Shown piece by piece: positions 46,469-59,266 of a stretch of 64,000 nucleotides of DNA. The position numbers and the translations under genes were made by a program. Origin of the DNA: Delphinus delphis (lineage: Eukaryota > Chordata > Mammalia > Artiodactyla > Delphinidae); NCBI RefSeq assembly GCF_949987515.2, contig NC_082701.1, positions 40,193,755 to 40,257,754 on the forward strand, written 5' to 3'. The notes below the pieces were generated by a model. That model worked only from the letters and a program-made list of their open reading frames with translations. It searched no databases and was not told where the DNA came from. Within the stretch, counting starts at the first letter, position 1; every line of letters begins with the position of its first letter.

Positions 46469-48699
46469 GGTGTCCAAGCCTCGCTCTGTGGACTTAGTGA
46501 ATCAGAATTCGGGGAGTGAGGGTGGATCTTATTCTTAACAATTCTTCCAGCTGATTTCTACCCACTTTGAAGTTTAGGAAGTACTCATAAATGCCATTAG
46601 CAAAATGGGGAACATGGACAACATCAGGAAAAGAATATAGGTTCCAGAGTCAGATAAACCCAGATTTCTGCCCAATCCCTGCAGCTATTAGATGTGTGAA
46701 TTTCTGCGCGTCACTTGACCTCATCGACGCCCACCTGTCAACGGGTTTATGATGTCCTCTGCTGAGGGCTGTTGAGGGTCACATAGCATTGAGTCTGCAA
46801 GTGCCTGCTATATGCCAGGTGACCAATGAACACCCATGGACTTTTAAATTTAGCATCTCTTAGGCCCCCCAGCCTTGTTTCTTGTTGAAATAGCCTCAGG
46901 TGCTCATCTAGCCAAGACATCCGCAGTTGGTGAATAGAAGGCTATGGAGAGATTTGGGGTAGGAGGGATTCAGATAATTTATTCAGATTTATTCCCATCA
47001 ACTTTGCCAATTAGTAGGCTTTGAGATGGATGTGAAAATCAGGCCCCCAGCAGTCTGGGACATGTGCTGACTCTAATAAGATGCATTTTAACAGAGATGG
47101 GAAAGATATTGACCTTGTACTCCACAAATTTAAATGCAAACTAGAGGGCCTGGATAGTCTCACAATGTGGCATAACTAGTAGAAAAGTGAAGGTACCTCA
47201 GACTGCATTACTAGAAGTAGAAGCTTTGGAATGAGGGAGTCTTCAGGAAGCATGTTAAGAAACACATTCTGATTGAATAGGTCTGGGGTGACTCACTTTT
47301 CTCTTTCTGCTGGTCAGAAGAGCCTTTAGACCTTCCAACACTCTGGGCATGGGGGAGAGTAAGTCTTATCTTTCGAGAAGAGGAAAGAGGGTGGTGAAAG
47401 GAGTCAAGACCACATGTCTGGGGAGTTGTTTCGGTAGTAGAGCGACTTAGCCTAAATAAAAAGAAGCAAAGCAATTGCTGTATATGATGGTCTGAAAGTA
47501 CGAATTGGGGTAGTGGGTTGAAGGGACAGAATTAGGAAGAATGGGTGGAAACTGCCGAGACACAGACTTCAGCCCCTTAAACAGAAGAACTTCAGTAATA
47601 ACTGCTATTACTGAGCCTTTCTACCAAGTACGTTGAATTGCTTTACGCCATCTATCCTCCAACAGTCTTGCCAAGCAAGCGTTCTTTTCTCCATTTTTTG
47701 ATGAGCAAACAGGTTCAGATAAAGGAAGTGACTTGGCAAAGTCACACAGAATAGAAGGGTGGGGTCAAGAGCTAAACCTCTAGGCTCTGAAGACTCTGCT
47801 CTGCCGTGCTGGACTGTCTATCTGACAAGCAGAGGAGTCTGAAGATGGAATGTGTTGCCCTGTAAGGTAGTGAGCTCCCCATCATTGAAGGTGACCATCT
47901 GTTAAGGGTTCTATGGAAGGGATTCAATGAAAGCAGTTCAGTTGATCCCAGGAGTGAAGATCTTAGACTTTGGAATCCTGTGCCACCTTAGGAACTCATC
48001 TACTGTTCCTAAGCAAATGCCTGTCATGGGGCCAGCTACCTGTAAGTGAGGGCCCAACAAATGACAGGGCTGGAGTCACATGTGATGTCCTTGAAGGTTC
48101 CCTCAGTCCTGAGAATGCATAGGTAGTTTTCCCCTGCTTATCACACATGGGTCAAGCCTTCCTTCTTCCATCCTTGAGATTCCTTAGAATCAACATTGAT
48201 TTTAAGTATCTACTCCCAGGTGGTTGCCACCTCCCAAGAGCTCACCTTTCATTCTCAAGCTTGGTGTAGAGGGCTTCCATGCTGGGTTAAAGCCAGGATT
48301 CCCAGTGAGCACAGAAGAGGAGCACCCGTGGAAGCTGCAGGAAAGAGTTTGGCTTTGGGTTTGAAGCTAGTGCCTCTGGTGCTTGATGAAGATCTTACGT
48401 AAATCACTTAACATTTGGGGGCCTCAGTTTTCAGATCATTGAGTGGGATTATCAACACCTCACGAAACTATGCAGAATCTAGAAGGTCAAACATATGCCT
48501 AGAATGGTGCACATGCTCAGGAAAGACCTAAAAAGACCCTAAGCTCTCACCTCTGGCTAATCTTCAGGGACCGAGCAAACAGGAAGTAAAAACTAAGGTG
48601 GAGTTGTAAACACCTCAGCTGTTATTGAAGGTGAGCCCCAACACACACGCAGAGCTCTTCGCAAAGACTGGGAGACTTACTGTTTCTAGACATCTGGAA
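46469..48699. other. Intergenic with MIR and MER5-like fossils
   Basis: MIR-like pieces at about 46630-46830 and 47600-47830 in plus orientation. A 53-bp block at 47240-47292 repeats 45092-45144 with two mismatches. No gene. Confidence 0.5.
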
Positions 48700-51290
48700 A
48701 ATTTCTGTTCAATCACTATATAGCAACTAAGCTGACTGAGAAGCGATTTCAGTGGGCACACATGACAAAAATGCAGACTTTATAAAATTAGTTCAGAGAA
48801 GTCACTAAACAAACAATAAAACAACACCAAAACTTTGGGAGGGGGGAGAATCTGATTTTCAGAGTTACCACATTATATTATTTTAAATGTCCATTTCCAA
48901 CAAAAAATATGAGCTGTGAAAAGAAACAGGAATGTAGGACATGTACACAGGAAAAAGAAAGTCAGTATAAACTGTCCTTGAAGAAGACCAGATGTTGGAC
49001 TTAGTAAACAAATACTTTAAACTAGGTCTTTTAAATATGTTTAAAAACTAAGCAAAATCATATCTAAAGAACTGAAGGAGAATTGCGTCTCACCAAATAG
49101 AGAATATCAATGAAGATGGAGAAATTAATAAAAATAACTGAATAGAATTTCTGAAGTTGAAAAGTTCAATAACTGAAATGAAAAATTCACTAGAGGAGTT
49201 CAACAGCAGATTTGAGTAGGCAGGGAAGAGAATCAGGAAACATAAGATACAAGCACAAGATACGTATATTTGAAAATAGCCAGTCTGAGGAACAGAAGGC
49301 AAAAGAGAAAAAAAAAATAAACAAAACTTGGAGACTTGTGGGACAACAAAAAATGTACCAACATATGCATAATGAGACTCTCAAAGAGAGGAGAGAGAGA
49401 GAGAGAGAGAGAGAGGAAAAGAGGGAGAAGGCATACTTGAATACATAATGGCCTAAAAATCCCCAAATTTGATGAAAACCGTTAATCTACACATCTAATA
49501 TAATTTCAACACTGCAAGTAGGATAAACTCAAAGAGACACATCATAGTCAAACTATCAAAATCCAAAGACAATGAGATAACAAGAGAGATGAAAACAAGA
49601 GAGATGTAATTCATCACATATAAAAGATCGTCAGTAAGATTAACAGCTTATTTGCCATCAAAAACTACATGGGCCAAAAGGTAGTGGTGTGGTTTATTCA
49701 AAGTGTTGAAATGAAAAAACTATCAACCAGTTCTACCCTGGACAAAACTATTCTTCAAAGGTGGAGGAGAAATTAAGACATTCTCAGATAAATAAAAGCT
49801 GAGAGATTTTGCTGCTAGTAAACCTGTTTTATAAGAAATACTAAAGAGAGTCAGTCCTTCAGGCTGAAATAAGACACTAGGCAGAAACTAACATTCACAC
49901 GGCAAAATAAAAAGCATCAGTAAAAGTAACTACATAGATCAATGTAAAAGACAGTATGCGTGTATTTTTAAATTTTTTTATTTTTGTGTTTTGTTTGTAT
50001 TTTTCATTTCTATTTTTTTCCTATCTGATTTAAGAGACAAACTGTGTAAATCAATTAACAATAAATATGTATTGATAGACATACAATGTATGTAGATGTG
50101 ATTTTTATGACAATAATAGGAAAAAAGGGGGGGTTAAATAATGAAGTTATATAGGAACAATATTTTTGTATACTATTGAAATTAACTTAATATTAATCCA
50201 AACTAGATTGTTATAAATTAAGATGTTAATTGCAATCCCCAATGCATGCATTAAGAAAATAAATTTTAAAAATATCTGTGAAAGAAAAACTTTGAAAGGT
50301 GCACTAGAAAATATCCATTTAAGAGAAAAGAAAGTATAGAGGAATAGAATAAAAAAAGACATAAGACATATAGAAAACAAGTAACAAAATGGCAGATTTA
50401 AATCCTATCTCATCAGTAATTACATTAAATGTAGATGGGTTAAACACTCTAAAAGGCTGAGTTAGGCAGGATGGATTAGAAGAGCATGACCTTCAAAAAG
50501 ATATAGAAAGAAACATATAACTGCTCAATGAGCATGTGAAAAGATGCTCAACAACATTAATCATTAATCAGAGAAATGAAAATCAAAGCCAAAATGATGA
50601 ATCACTTCATACACACAGGGATGACTACAATCAAAAAGATGCGTGATTGCAAGTGCTGGTGACAATATGGAGAAACTGGAACCCTCGTATATTGCCGGTA
50701 AAATGGTGCCACCACTATAGAAAACAGTTTGTCATTTTCTCAGAAAGTCAGACATAGAGTTACCATATAAGCCTGCAATTCTATTCTGGGGAGCTACCCA
50801 AGAGAGCTGAAGACATGTTTCAAAACAGAAACTTGTACACAAATGTTGATAGCTTCATTATTCACGTTCTCCAGAAAGTAGAAACAAACAAAATGTCCAT
50901 CAACCAATGAATGGCTAAACAAAACATAGTATATCCATTCAATGGTTTTTATTCAACCATTAAAAGGAATAAAGTACTGATGGATAAATCTTGAAAACAT
51001 TATGCTAAGTGAAAGACACCCATTACAAAATGTCCCAGATTGCGTGTAAAATGTCCAGAAGAGAAAAATCAGTAGAGACAAAAAGTAGATTAGTGGTTGC
51101 CCAAGGCTGGGAACAGAGAGGATGAGTACTGTTGGATATGGGATGACTTTTTGGAGTGATGAAAATATTCTGGAATTAAATAATGGTGATTGTTGCACAA
51201 CTTTGTAAATACACTAAAACCACTGAATTGTACAGTTTAAAGGGGTGAATAGTATTGTGTAAATAATATCTCAATTTTTCAAAAAGCAAT
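48700..51290 (+). mobile_element. Old HAL1/L1M-like element, nearly contiguous
   Basis: AT-rich, A-strand-biased block. ORF1-like remnant at about 49070-49260 (TGAAGTTGAAAAGTTCAATAAC); a middle part with CTACCCTGGACAAAACTATTC (near 49734) and TAAATGTAGATGGGTTAAAC; an end typical of L1M/HAL1 3' regions (AGATTAGTGGTTGCCCAAGGC near 51087, TTGTACAGTTTAAAGGGGTG near 51228). A (GA)n run sits at 49392-49417. All frames are broken. It may be more than one insertion. Confidence 0.65.
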
Positions 51291-51979
51291 GAGATAATGC
51301 ATGTAGATCCCTGAATATCACTTGGTATATACATGGTATTCAGTGAATGTTCTTTTCATCTCCCAGCATGTTCTTGAAGAAGTCAGACTGCTCCGCTTGC
51401 TGCTGAGAGCATCTGCCTGGGAGTGTCAGCTTGTTGGACCGGGAAGTCGAGTTTATAATCTCAATTTCCTGAAAGCCTGACGTCTCTTGGGCCTCGGGCT
51501 CACTTTCATGATTTACAGGCAAATCTCAGAACATCAGAGCTGGAAATCACGCAAAGATTCTGTGGACATTCTCCACCCTTCGACTAGCACATCTGAGGGT
51601 ATTGCACCCAGAGAAGATGAGAAGTGCCTAGGTCAGACCCAGAACCAGGCTCCCCCTGGCCTCTGAGGGTCTGCATTCAACTTCTTTGCTGTCTTTCCTC
51701 TTCTGCCTTCCTGCCTCTGCAGAGGCAATATAGGTGTTGTGACCAGAGACCCAGAAATGCTGAAGGAGTCATTGAGGTCTGTGTCTTTGAAAATGTGTGT
51801 GTGTTGGTCCAAAAGGGGAAAAAAAGAAAAGAAGTGCTACCAAAACCAAACAGAAACCATTCTTCAGCTCACTGGGTGAGGAAGGAAGCTTGCTATTCCA
51901 TGTGGGTAAGTACTTTCAAGGCCCTGATGTTAGCCATCTCAGATCTCCAGGCCTCCCCAGGAGGGAAGGGTTGGAAATA
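51291..51979. other. Intergenic
   Basis: No gene or element assigned. The long plus-strand open frame that runs through here into 52261 owes half its length to the SINE at 51993-52204. Confidence 0.45.
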
Positions 51980-51992
51980 AAGAGCTCATTTC

Positions 51993-52204
51993 GTTTTTGT
52001 TTTTTTTTCTTGCTGTACGCGGGCCTCTCACTGTTGTGGCCTCTCCCATTATGGAGCACAGGCTCCGGACACGCAGGCTCAGCGGCCATGGCTCATGGGC
52101 ACAGCTGCTCCACAGCATGTGGGATCTTCCCGGACCGGGGCACGAACCCGTGTCCCCTGCATCGGCAGGCAGACTCTCAACCACTGCGCCACCAGGGAAG
52201 CCCC
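51993..52204 (-). mobile_element. CHR-type SINE
   Basis: Reverse copy with GCTGTACGCGGGCC start after the T-rich tail. Exact 13-bp duplication AAGAGCTCATTTC (51980-51992 and 52205-52217). Confidence 0.96.
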
Positions 52205-52402
52205 AAGAGCTCATTTCTTGATGTTAGAACAGGGAAAGGGAACTTCCTAGGTAAGCGATGACTTTTACTAGAGAAGCATTTTCAATTTCCATTAGCCAGT
52301 GTAACAGTGGGGTAGGAGGCACCCAGCAGAAGCAGGAAGGGGTCCAGCTCAGAGGATGAACCCCGTGACGTGGGGGAAGATGGAGTCCAGAATGGAACCT
52401 GA

Positions 52403-53808
52403 TACATGTAAAAGAACGAAATTAGAACACTCCCTAACACCATACACAAAAATAAACTCCAAATGGACTAAAGACCTAAACGTAAGGCCAGACACTATCA
52501 AACTCTTAGAGGAAAACATAGGCAGAACACTCTATGACATAAATCACAGCAAGATCTTTTTTGACCCACCTCCTAGAGTAATGGAAATAAAAACAAAAAT
52601 AAACAAATGGGACCTAATGAAACTTAAAAGCTTTTGCACAGCAAAGGAAACCATAAAGAAGATGAAAAGACAACCCTCAGAAGGGGAGAAAATATTTGCA
52701 GATGAAGCAGCTGACAAAGGATTAATCTCTAAATTATACAAGCAATTCATGCAGCTCAGTATCAAAAGAACAAACAACCCAATGCAAAAATGGGCAGAAG
52801 ACCTAAATAGAGTTTCTCCAAAGAAGACATATAGATTGCCAACAAACACATGAAAAGATGCTCAACATCACTAATCATTAGCGAAATGCAAATCAAAACT
52901 ACAATGAGGTATCACCTCACACACCAGTCAGAATGGCCATCATGAAAAAATCTACAAACAATAAATGCTGGAGAGGGTGTGGAGAAAAGGGAACCCTCTT
53001 GCACTGCTGGTGGGAATGTAAATTGATACAGCCACTATGGAAAACAGTATGGAGGTTCCTTAAAAAACTGCAAATAGAACTACCATACGACCCAGCAATC
53101 CCACTACTGGGCATATACCCTGAGAAAACCATGATTCAAAAAGAGTCATGTACCAAAATGTTCATTGCAGCTCTATTTACAATAGCCAGGAGCTGGAAGC
53201 AACCTAACTGTCCATCGACAGCTGAATGGCTAAAGAAGATGTGGCACATATATACAATGGAGTATTACTCAGCCGTAAAAAGAAATGAAACTGAGTTATT
53301 TGTAGTGAGGTGGATGGGCCTAGAGTCTGTCATACAGAATGAAGTGAGTCAGAAAGAGAAAAACAAATACCGTATGCTAACGCATATATATGGAGTCTAA
53401 CGAAAAAAAAAAGGTCATGAAGAACCTAGGGGTAAGATGGGAATAAAGACACAGACCTACTAGAGCATGGACTTGAGGATATGGGGAGGGGGAAGGGTAA
53501 GCTGTGACAAAGTGAGCGAGTGGCGTGGACATATATACACTACCAAATGTAAAATGGATGGCTAGTGGGAAGCAGCCGCATAGCACGGGGAGATCAGCTC
53601 GGTGCTTTGTGACCACCTAGAGGGGTGGGATACGGAGGGTGGGAGGGAGGGAGACGCAAGAGGGAGGGGATATGGGAACATATGTATATGTATAACTGAT
53701 TCACTTTGTTATAAAGCAGAAAATAACACACCATTGTAAAGCAATTATACTCCAATAAAGATGTTAAAAAAAGATATAAAAAAATAAAATGAATAAATTT
53801 TTTTTAAA
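52403..53808 (+). mobile_element. Young 5'-truncated L1 with readable ORF2 C-terminus
   Basis: About 1.4 kb: ORF2 3' part, 3' UTR and A-rich tail. The ORF2 C-terminal part is readable in two frames (to about 52850, then 52933-53400), separated by a frameshift near 52815. The second part carries the L1 cysteine-rich region ([20 protein letters not shown]) and ends with [13 protein letters not shown]1 ORF2 is the endonuclease/reverse transcriptase; the copy lacks both catalytic domains and is dead. The probable target duplication is imperfect (AATGGAACCTGA at 52391-52402, AATGGAGCTTGA at 53809-53820). Confidence 0.93.
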
Positions 53809-53820
53809 AATGGAGCTTGA

Positions 53821-55969
53821 GATTTAATGTTCAGTTGTTTGCTCTCCAGCGCGGTGATTCCTGAAATCTTCGCAGAGCAAAAGTAGCATCACCCAGCCTT
53901 GAGGTAGGGAGTTAGGGAAGGAGGCTGAGAGCACATTTGGGGTGCAGGAGAAGTGAGGAGAAGTGGTCAAAGGTGACGGAGGGAGAGCTCAGAGCAGGTT
54001 TTCAGACTGAGGAGTGAGACGTGGAGAATGTAACACCTTAGGCTAGACATCGTAATCCTGGGAGGGGGTTAAGCTTCTATCATCTGCGGGGGCTGGGGTT
54101 TATGGCACATAGTCAAGGAAAGGTAAGCCCAGGAGGCTGGGAAACACGGCACTGATGGGTGCTGGGATCTTCTGAAACTTCGGAGGCTCCAGGGGGAGAG
54201 TCAAGCTGAGGGCCGTGGGGGAAGGAGGAACATTGGGTAGAGGGGAAAGGGTACACACAGCGACTCAGGAGTCTGGGATGTGTGGTTGAATGACCTCATC
54301 CCAGGAATGTCACTGCCACAAAGTAGAATTCCAGGAACTTCTGGATGAATCTGAACAGGGAGTCAAGACTGCAGAGCTGTGAGATGATAGGACAGGGAAG
54401 GAGGGCTCAGAGTCAAGGGCAGGCTAAGTGTGAGGGAGTCAGAGTAAGGATAGGGGACAGGGGTCCTCAGTGTCAGGGAGATGCTAACTGTTAGACTCGG
54501 GAGGTGCTAAGTGTCAGGGGCAGTGGAAGTGGCTCAGTGTCAGGGACCAGCACAAAATGGATGGTGCCCAGTGCCAGGCATGGGAGAGGCTTAGTACCGA
54601 GGACGGATTTGTGCTCGGGACTGAGAAGATGCAGGCCAGCAATGGGGAGGACTCTGTGACCAGAGAGGGGACATGAGCTTTGGAGAGGGGAGCTGAATCC
54701 CAGAAGATTGGAGGTCCAATTTTGGGGGGAGCTCAGTGACAAGGACAGCGGAGGCCAAGGATGGCCCGAGAGTGATCCTCTGTGGAGGAGTCAGAACTCT
54801 TGAGACCCGGCCGCAAGCTCCCCCCTACCCCACATCTGCCCACCCCTGGGCTCCATCCTCCCCCTCCACCCTCGCTGTTTCCCCTCCCTCACTTGTCAGG
54901 CTGCTTGTCAGGACAGGTGCCTGGCCTACGGTGGGGCTGGAACACGCGCAGGGACACGCAGGTGTGGACACGAAGCCCCACAGGGGCAGGGGGAGCTGGG
55001 GCAGCCTGCAGGCTGCAGTTCCTGACTGCTGACCTCTCATGTCCCCACCCCAGGGCTGAGGCTGGTGGCTTCTGGGGGCCAGACAGGCTGGAACAGAGGA
55101 CAGCGGCAAGGGGTCCGCCTGGCCCCACTGGCCTCTAACGCAGCATCCCCTTCCATTCCCAGCAGTCCAAGACATCCCCGCCTGTGAAGGAGCTTGTCAA
55201 GAAGACTTGGAAGGCGAGAAAGAGGGCCATGTTCTAATTCCAGGTTCCCAGGGGCCCTGAGACGGGAAATGTGCCCAAGGCCACTTAAGAAGGCCATGGC
55301 AGGGTCAGTACCAGGACCCAGCCCCCTGGCTCCAGCTTACCATCTTTCCCACGTATCTCATGCCTCCCAAGCAGTGTGTGGCTTTCGAATCATGCCAGGG
55401 GATCAACAGGCTCTGCCATTCTTTAATTGGTGACCATGAAAAGTCTGTTAACTTCCCAAGTCTCAGTTTCCCCATTTGTCATATAGGCACAAGGCGATCG
55501 GAGTGTCACCAGCTTTATTGACTCAACAAGAGGTCCCATTCTCCAGCTCTTGTCCTGCACACACATTACAAAGAATCTTAGCCTCCTGAAATAGTCCCCC
55601 AGTCACAATTCAGTAGAGTGGACTCTCATGTGTGTCACCTATATGGGCAGACACGTCCCCTGGTGCCAGGCTCTGTCTCTGCCCTGAGAAGCTTGGCAGC
55701 ATTCTGCTGGGGACTGTGGGTGCCTGTGCTCCTGAGGTCCTGGATTCCATGATGTGCACGTGTCTCTGGGCGTGGGTGTGTATCCCCACCCCACCCCCAC
55801 ATGTGTGAATGTCGGCTAGAGGAGCAGTGTCCAGGCAGTATGGCTAACCCTCCATGTGTCACATTATTTTCAGGAGAATAACTCCTTTTATTTAGTGTTC
55901 TCCAAGGGTCAAGAGATTTCTCTGAATGGCAGATGCCAGGCTCTGCTAAGTGCAGCAGGGACGGTGGTA
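53821..55969. other. Intergenic, GC-rich, with a degenerate minisatellite
   Basis: About 54400-54760 repeats a CTCAGTGTCAGGGA-like core at irregular spacing. About 54780-55300 is the most GC-rich part of the window with several open frames on both strands but no recognised domain. About 55395-55490 is MIR-like. Confidence 0.5.
54400..54760. repeat. Degenerate minisatellite with CTCAGTGTCAGGGA core
   Basis: Variants of the core occur near 54408, 54425, 54466, 54508, 54533, 54567, 54590 and 54731, with units of roughly 25-45 bp, purine-rich throughout. Unit length is variable, so the array is old. Confidence 0.6.
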
Positions 55970-56285
55970 GTCACCAGACCTTCCATCTGACCCTCAACAT
56001 CTCCTGGCTCCTCTTTTGTTGGGTGAGGCCATGTGACTGGTTCTGACCAATGAATGACAGTGATGTCACTTCCCCCTGGAGGCTCAGGAGACTTACACTT
56101 TCTTGCCCTCATTTAGGAACTGGTGATACTCCTGATGCCAGGTCCATGTGTGAACATGTGGGACAGAGTCCTCCCTCTGCAATGGACTCTGCATGAGTGA
56201 GAAGTAAACTTTCAGGTGTAAAGTCACGGAGATTTTGTGCCTGCTTGTTACGCAGCACAACCTAGTCTCTGCTGACTAATGCATC
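55970..56285 (+). mobile_element. MLT1-like (ERVL-MaLR) LTR
   Basis: GGCCATGTGACTGGTTCTGACC at about 56027, then GAGAAGTAAACTTTCAG near 56199 and a terminal GTCACGGAGATTTTGTGCC through GCACAACCTAGTCTCTGCTG (about 56223-56274), typical of MLT1 LTR ends. The 5' boundary is unclear. Confidence 0.7.
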
Positions 56286-58798
56286 AAAATAAACTTTGCC
56301 TCTCCCAACCAAGGTATCCTTATCGGATCAACCTCATCGGGCCAGATTTCTTCTTCCCTTCACATGTGATCTCTTCAAAAGGTGGCTCAGTTCCACAGCT
56401 TGTAAGGATTCTTCGTGAGTTTGTCACAGGTGCCTAAAATTGTCAGGGCCTCCCTTAGAGCCACCATCACCATCACCACATCACCAGTCTCCCTCACTGT
56501 TGTCCCCATTTCAAAGGTCTCTTCTCTCAGCAATACATTTCACCCTGGAGTCCAACCTTCTAGACTCTGAAAGCTACAGAGTACAGAACTGTGTACTTGG
56601 CGGTTGCCCCTAAATTCTCATGAGCTATAAATGCTGCTTTGCCACTGGCCTCATTTCCAGTCTCCTCCCACGGGGGCCTGAGACCTATTCCTCTCCCCCA
56701 CATACACTCGCATCTCCTCCTGCAGTGACTCCAAATGCATCACAGCATTTGGTCACCTTCACAGGGTGCTTGCTGCCGTTATGCCATGGTCGTTGCAGCT
56801 TCACACAGGATTCTGCTGCTTCTGGGGAGACCCCTTTGGAGCTTGGCCTGACCAGATTAATCAACTAAATCTGTAGCTTATATCTCCAGGCACACCTGAA
56901 GAGCTGGAGGGAAAAGTTTCCATGTCCTTTCAGGAGTGCTTCCTCCCCACCCTGCCCCTGGGCCTTCAGGTGTACCTGGACCTCAGGTGTGGCAGGAAGG
57001 GGTTCATCTCCCTTTCAGGGGACAGGTGATGGAGATGCTTAGCCTTGGCAAGGCAGGTGCACTTCTCTGATGGATTCTGTCTCCTGGGGGCCACCCTCGC
57101 TTTCATCAGACTCAAAAACTAGTCGCTACCAAGTACCCCTTACTAAAGATTCTGTATTCACAAGCCAGACATGGTCCTCAGCTCTCCATATTTCTATAAG
57201 TCTGGGTCTGTATCTCTGTTTTGTGTCAGTCTCAGCCTGTTGATGCTATGAGCTGGCAGTGCCTGCAGGACCTCACCTGGGCTGTACTCTTTGTGGGAGC
57301 CCCACAGACACCTCCCCGACCGGAGCCAATGTTGAGGCTGGACCAGCCATTGTGGTTCTTATTATGACTGCAAGACACACCTCGGCAACAGGCATCCGGG
57401 GACTTTGAAAAGACAAGGTTTGTTACTCACAGGTCCCGGAAGGTACACGGCACTGCTGGAGCCACACAGCGAGGTTGCCAGTAGAGAAAAAGAGAGCTCG
57501 GACCTGGGGTTCTGCCTTTACTGGGGTGAGGTACCCAGGGTTTCATGGGTTCACTCTTTTTGGGTGAATTTAAAACATAAGAGAAAGAATGAAAGCTTGG
57601 AAGGGAAAATTGGGGTCAATCAAGTGGTCAGTTAGCTAGGTTCCCCAGAACTTTCTAAAAGGGGAACTTTGTGGATGGGGTGACCTGGCCCTTTATCAAA
57701 TTGTGTAGCAAGCGATGTGTTTATCCAAGGTGGATGTCTTTGAAGTGGATCCCTCAGCAATCAAAAGTATGATGTCAGCCCCTTGCATTACAATCAAAAG
57801 CTAACAGGCGCTCACACGACAATCTCCAACTCTTTGTCTAGAGACATTGAATATCTTGAGTGCTGGGGCATCTTTCTGGGTAAAGTCCTAAATACCTTCC
57901 TCCACCCTCCACCCTCCACCTTCAGTCTTAACGGATATCCCAGATGAGGTGACTATCTCAGACTTAACCAGCCTGGATTTTTCTAGGTCAGCGGCATAAT
58001 GGTGACATAGCATTGTGGTTAAGAAAGTGAGCTTTGGTGTTTGGGCTGTGTGGGTTCAAATCTGAGCTCTGATGGTTTTAAGCCAGGTAACTTTGGGGGG
58101 CTTCCTTAACCTTTCTTTAGTCATCTGTGAAACAGAGAGGCTAATGGTACAGATCTTCCAGGGCTCTTGGGAGGATTAGACGTCATAATATGTGCTAAGT
58201 GCTTAATGCCTGCCACGGAGGAGATATTTTACATGTCGCCTCAGTTCCCTTCTGCCTTGCCTCTGCAGGCCCTTCAATTTCACTCTTTCTGCACAGGCTG
58301 CCTCACGTTAATCTTTCTAAGAACAGCCTTTATCTAGCCACACCCTTCCTACGCAGTGGCTTTGAGTCATCGTAAGACATCAGTGTATAAAATACACTTA
58401 GAGGCCCTCTTTTAGGCCCTCAGAACCCTCCACAATTTGTCCCCAACCCACTCCTCCAGTTTTATTTCCATTCATTCCCCCTAGGACCCTTCAACCAGTC
58501 TAGCCGACCTCCCTATATCCATCAAAGTTCCCCACTTAGGCCAAGACTGCATGCTGACCTCTTCTTCCCTTCAAGCCTTACTCACTCTTGAAGGCTCAAG
58601 TGGAAGGCCCTCCTCCTCCAGGAAGTCCTCCCTGACTAGACAAAAATTCGGTGCCATCCACATGCTGATTAGTCACCCACAGAATTATCTCTCTGTGGTT
58701 TTGTTTTTGCCTGCATTTGCATCTGATCTTCCCCCCAGCATGAGAGCTCTTTGCAGGCAGGCAATGTTTCCATGGTTTATGTTTGGCATTCGGTAGCG
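56286..58798. other. Intergenic; MIR and L2 fossils at its right end
   Basis: 56286-57990 holds no recognised element except a (CCCTCCA)n run at about 57899-57920. About 58000-58250 is a MIR in plus orientation. About 58250-58790 is an L2-like 3' half in plus orientation (CTCCTCCAGGAAGTCCTCCCTG, then AGCATGAGAGCTCTTTGCAGG). Confidence 0.55.
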
Positions 58799-59266
58799 TG
58801 AAAGGAAAATCAAAATGGAGTCGGTATTGCTAAGAGAGGTCTCCAAAATGGAGCCGCAGGAGACCATTAAGAAAGTGTAACTTATGCATATCTCAGCCTG
58901 GATGGAATCTAACCTTTTGACATGATGAAGTCATCCAGAACACCTGCCAGAGACTCAAGATGCTTCTCGGACCCTTACCCTAAAATAACTGGTGACAGTC
59001 TCTGTACTTATTGCACCCCTACCCTAAAGCAACTTGTGATTCTTTAAGGTCAAATATTTTCTGACTCACTTTGGAGTCCATCACTGTTCTCACCAGGCAA
59101 CTTTTAACAACCTCATGGCTTTTTGTCTTTATGAGCCCCTGACTCTTTCTTCCAGAATACTCTTTTGGGGTTACCTGAATCTGTGTCTCCTGAATTGCAA
59201 TTCTTAAGACTCCAAATAAACTCTTTTTTTTATTTGCAGCCTCCTGCATTATTTTTTTGGTTGACA
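58799..59266 (+). mobile_element. Solo ERV1-type LTR
   Basis: Starts TGAAAGGAAAATC..., includes AAAATGGAGTCGG, and has a polyadenylation signal AATAAA at 59215-59220, then ends ...GGTTGACA. About 468 bp, no internal viral sequence. It interrupts L2-like sequence. A matching target duplication was not seen, so the ends are approximate. Confidence 0.65.

Noticed and set aside
52356..53400. Two adjacent plus-strand frames with good protein similarity
   Set aside because: They are the L1 ORF2 C-terminus split by a frameshift, not a host gene.
54736..55297. Overlapping GC-rich open frames on both strands, possible exon
   Set aside because: No recognisable domain and no consistent frame between candidate splice sites. 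Open frames are expected in GC-rich DNA. A conserved exon cannot be excluded without alignment.
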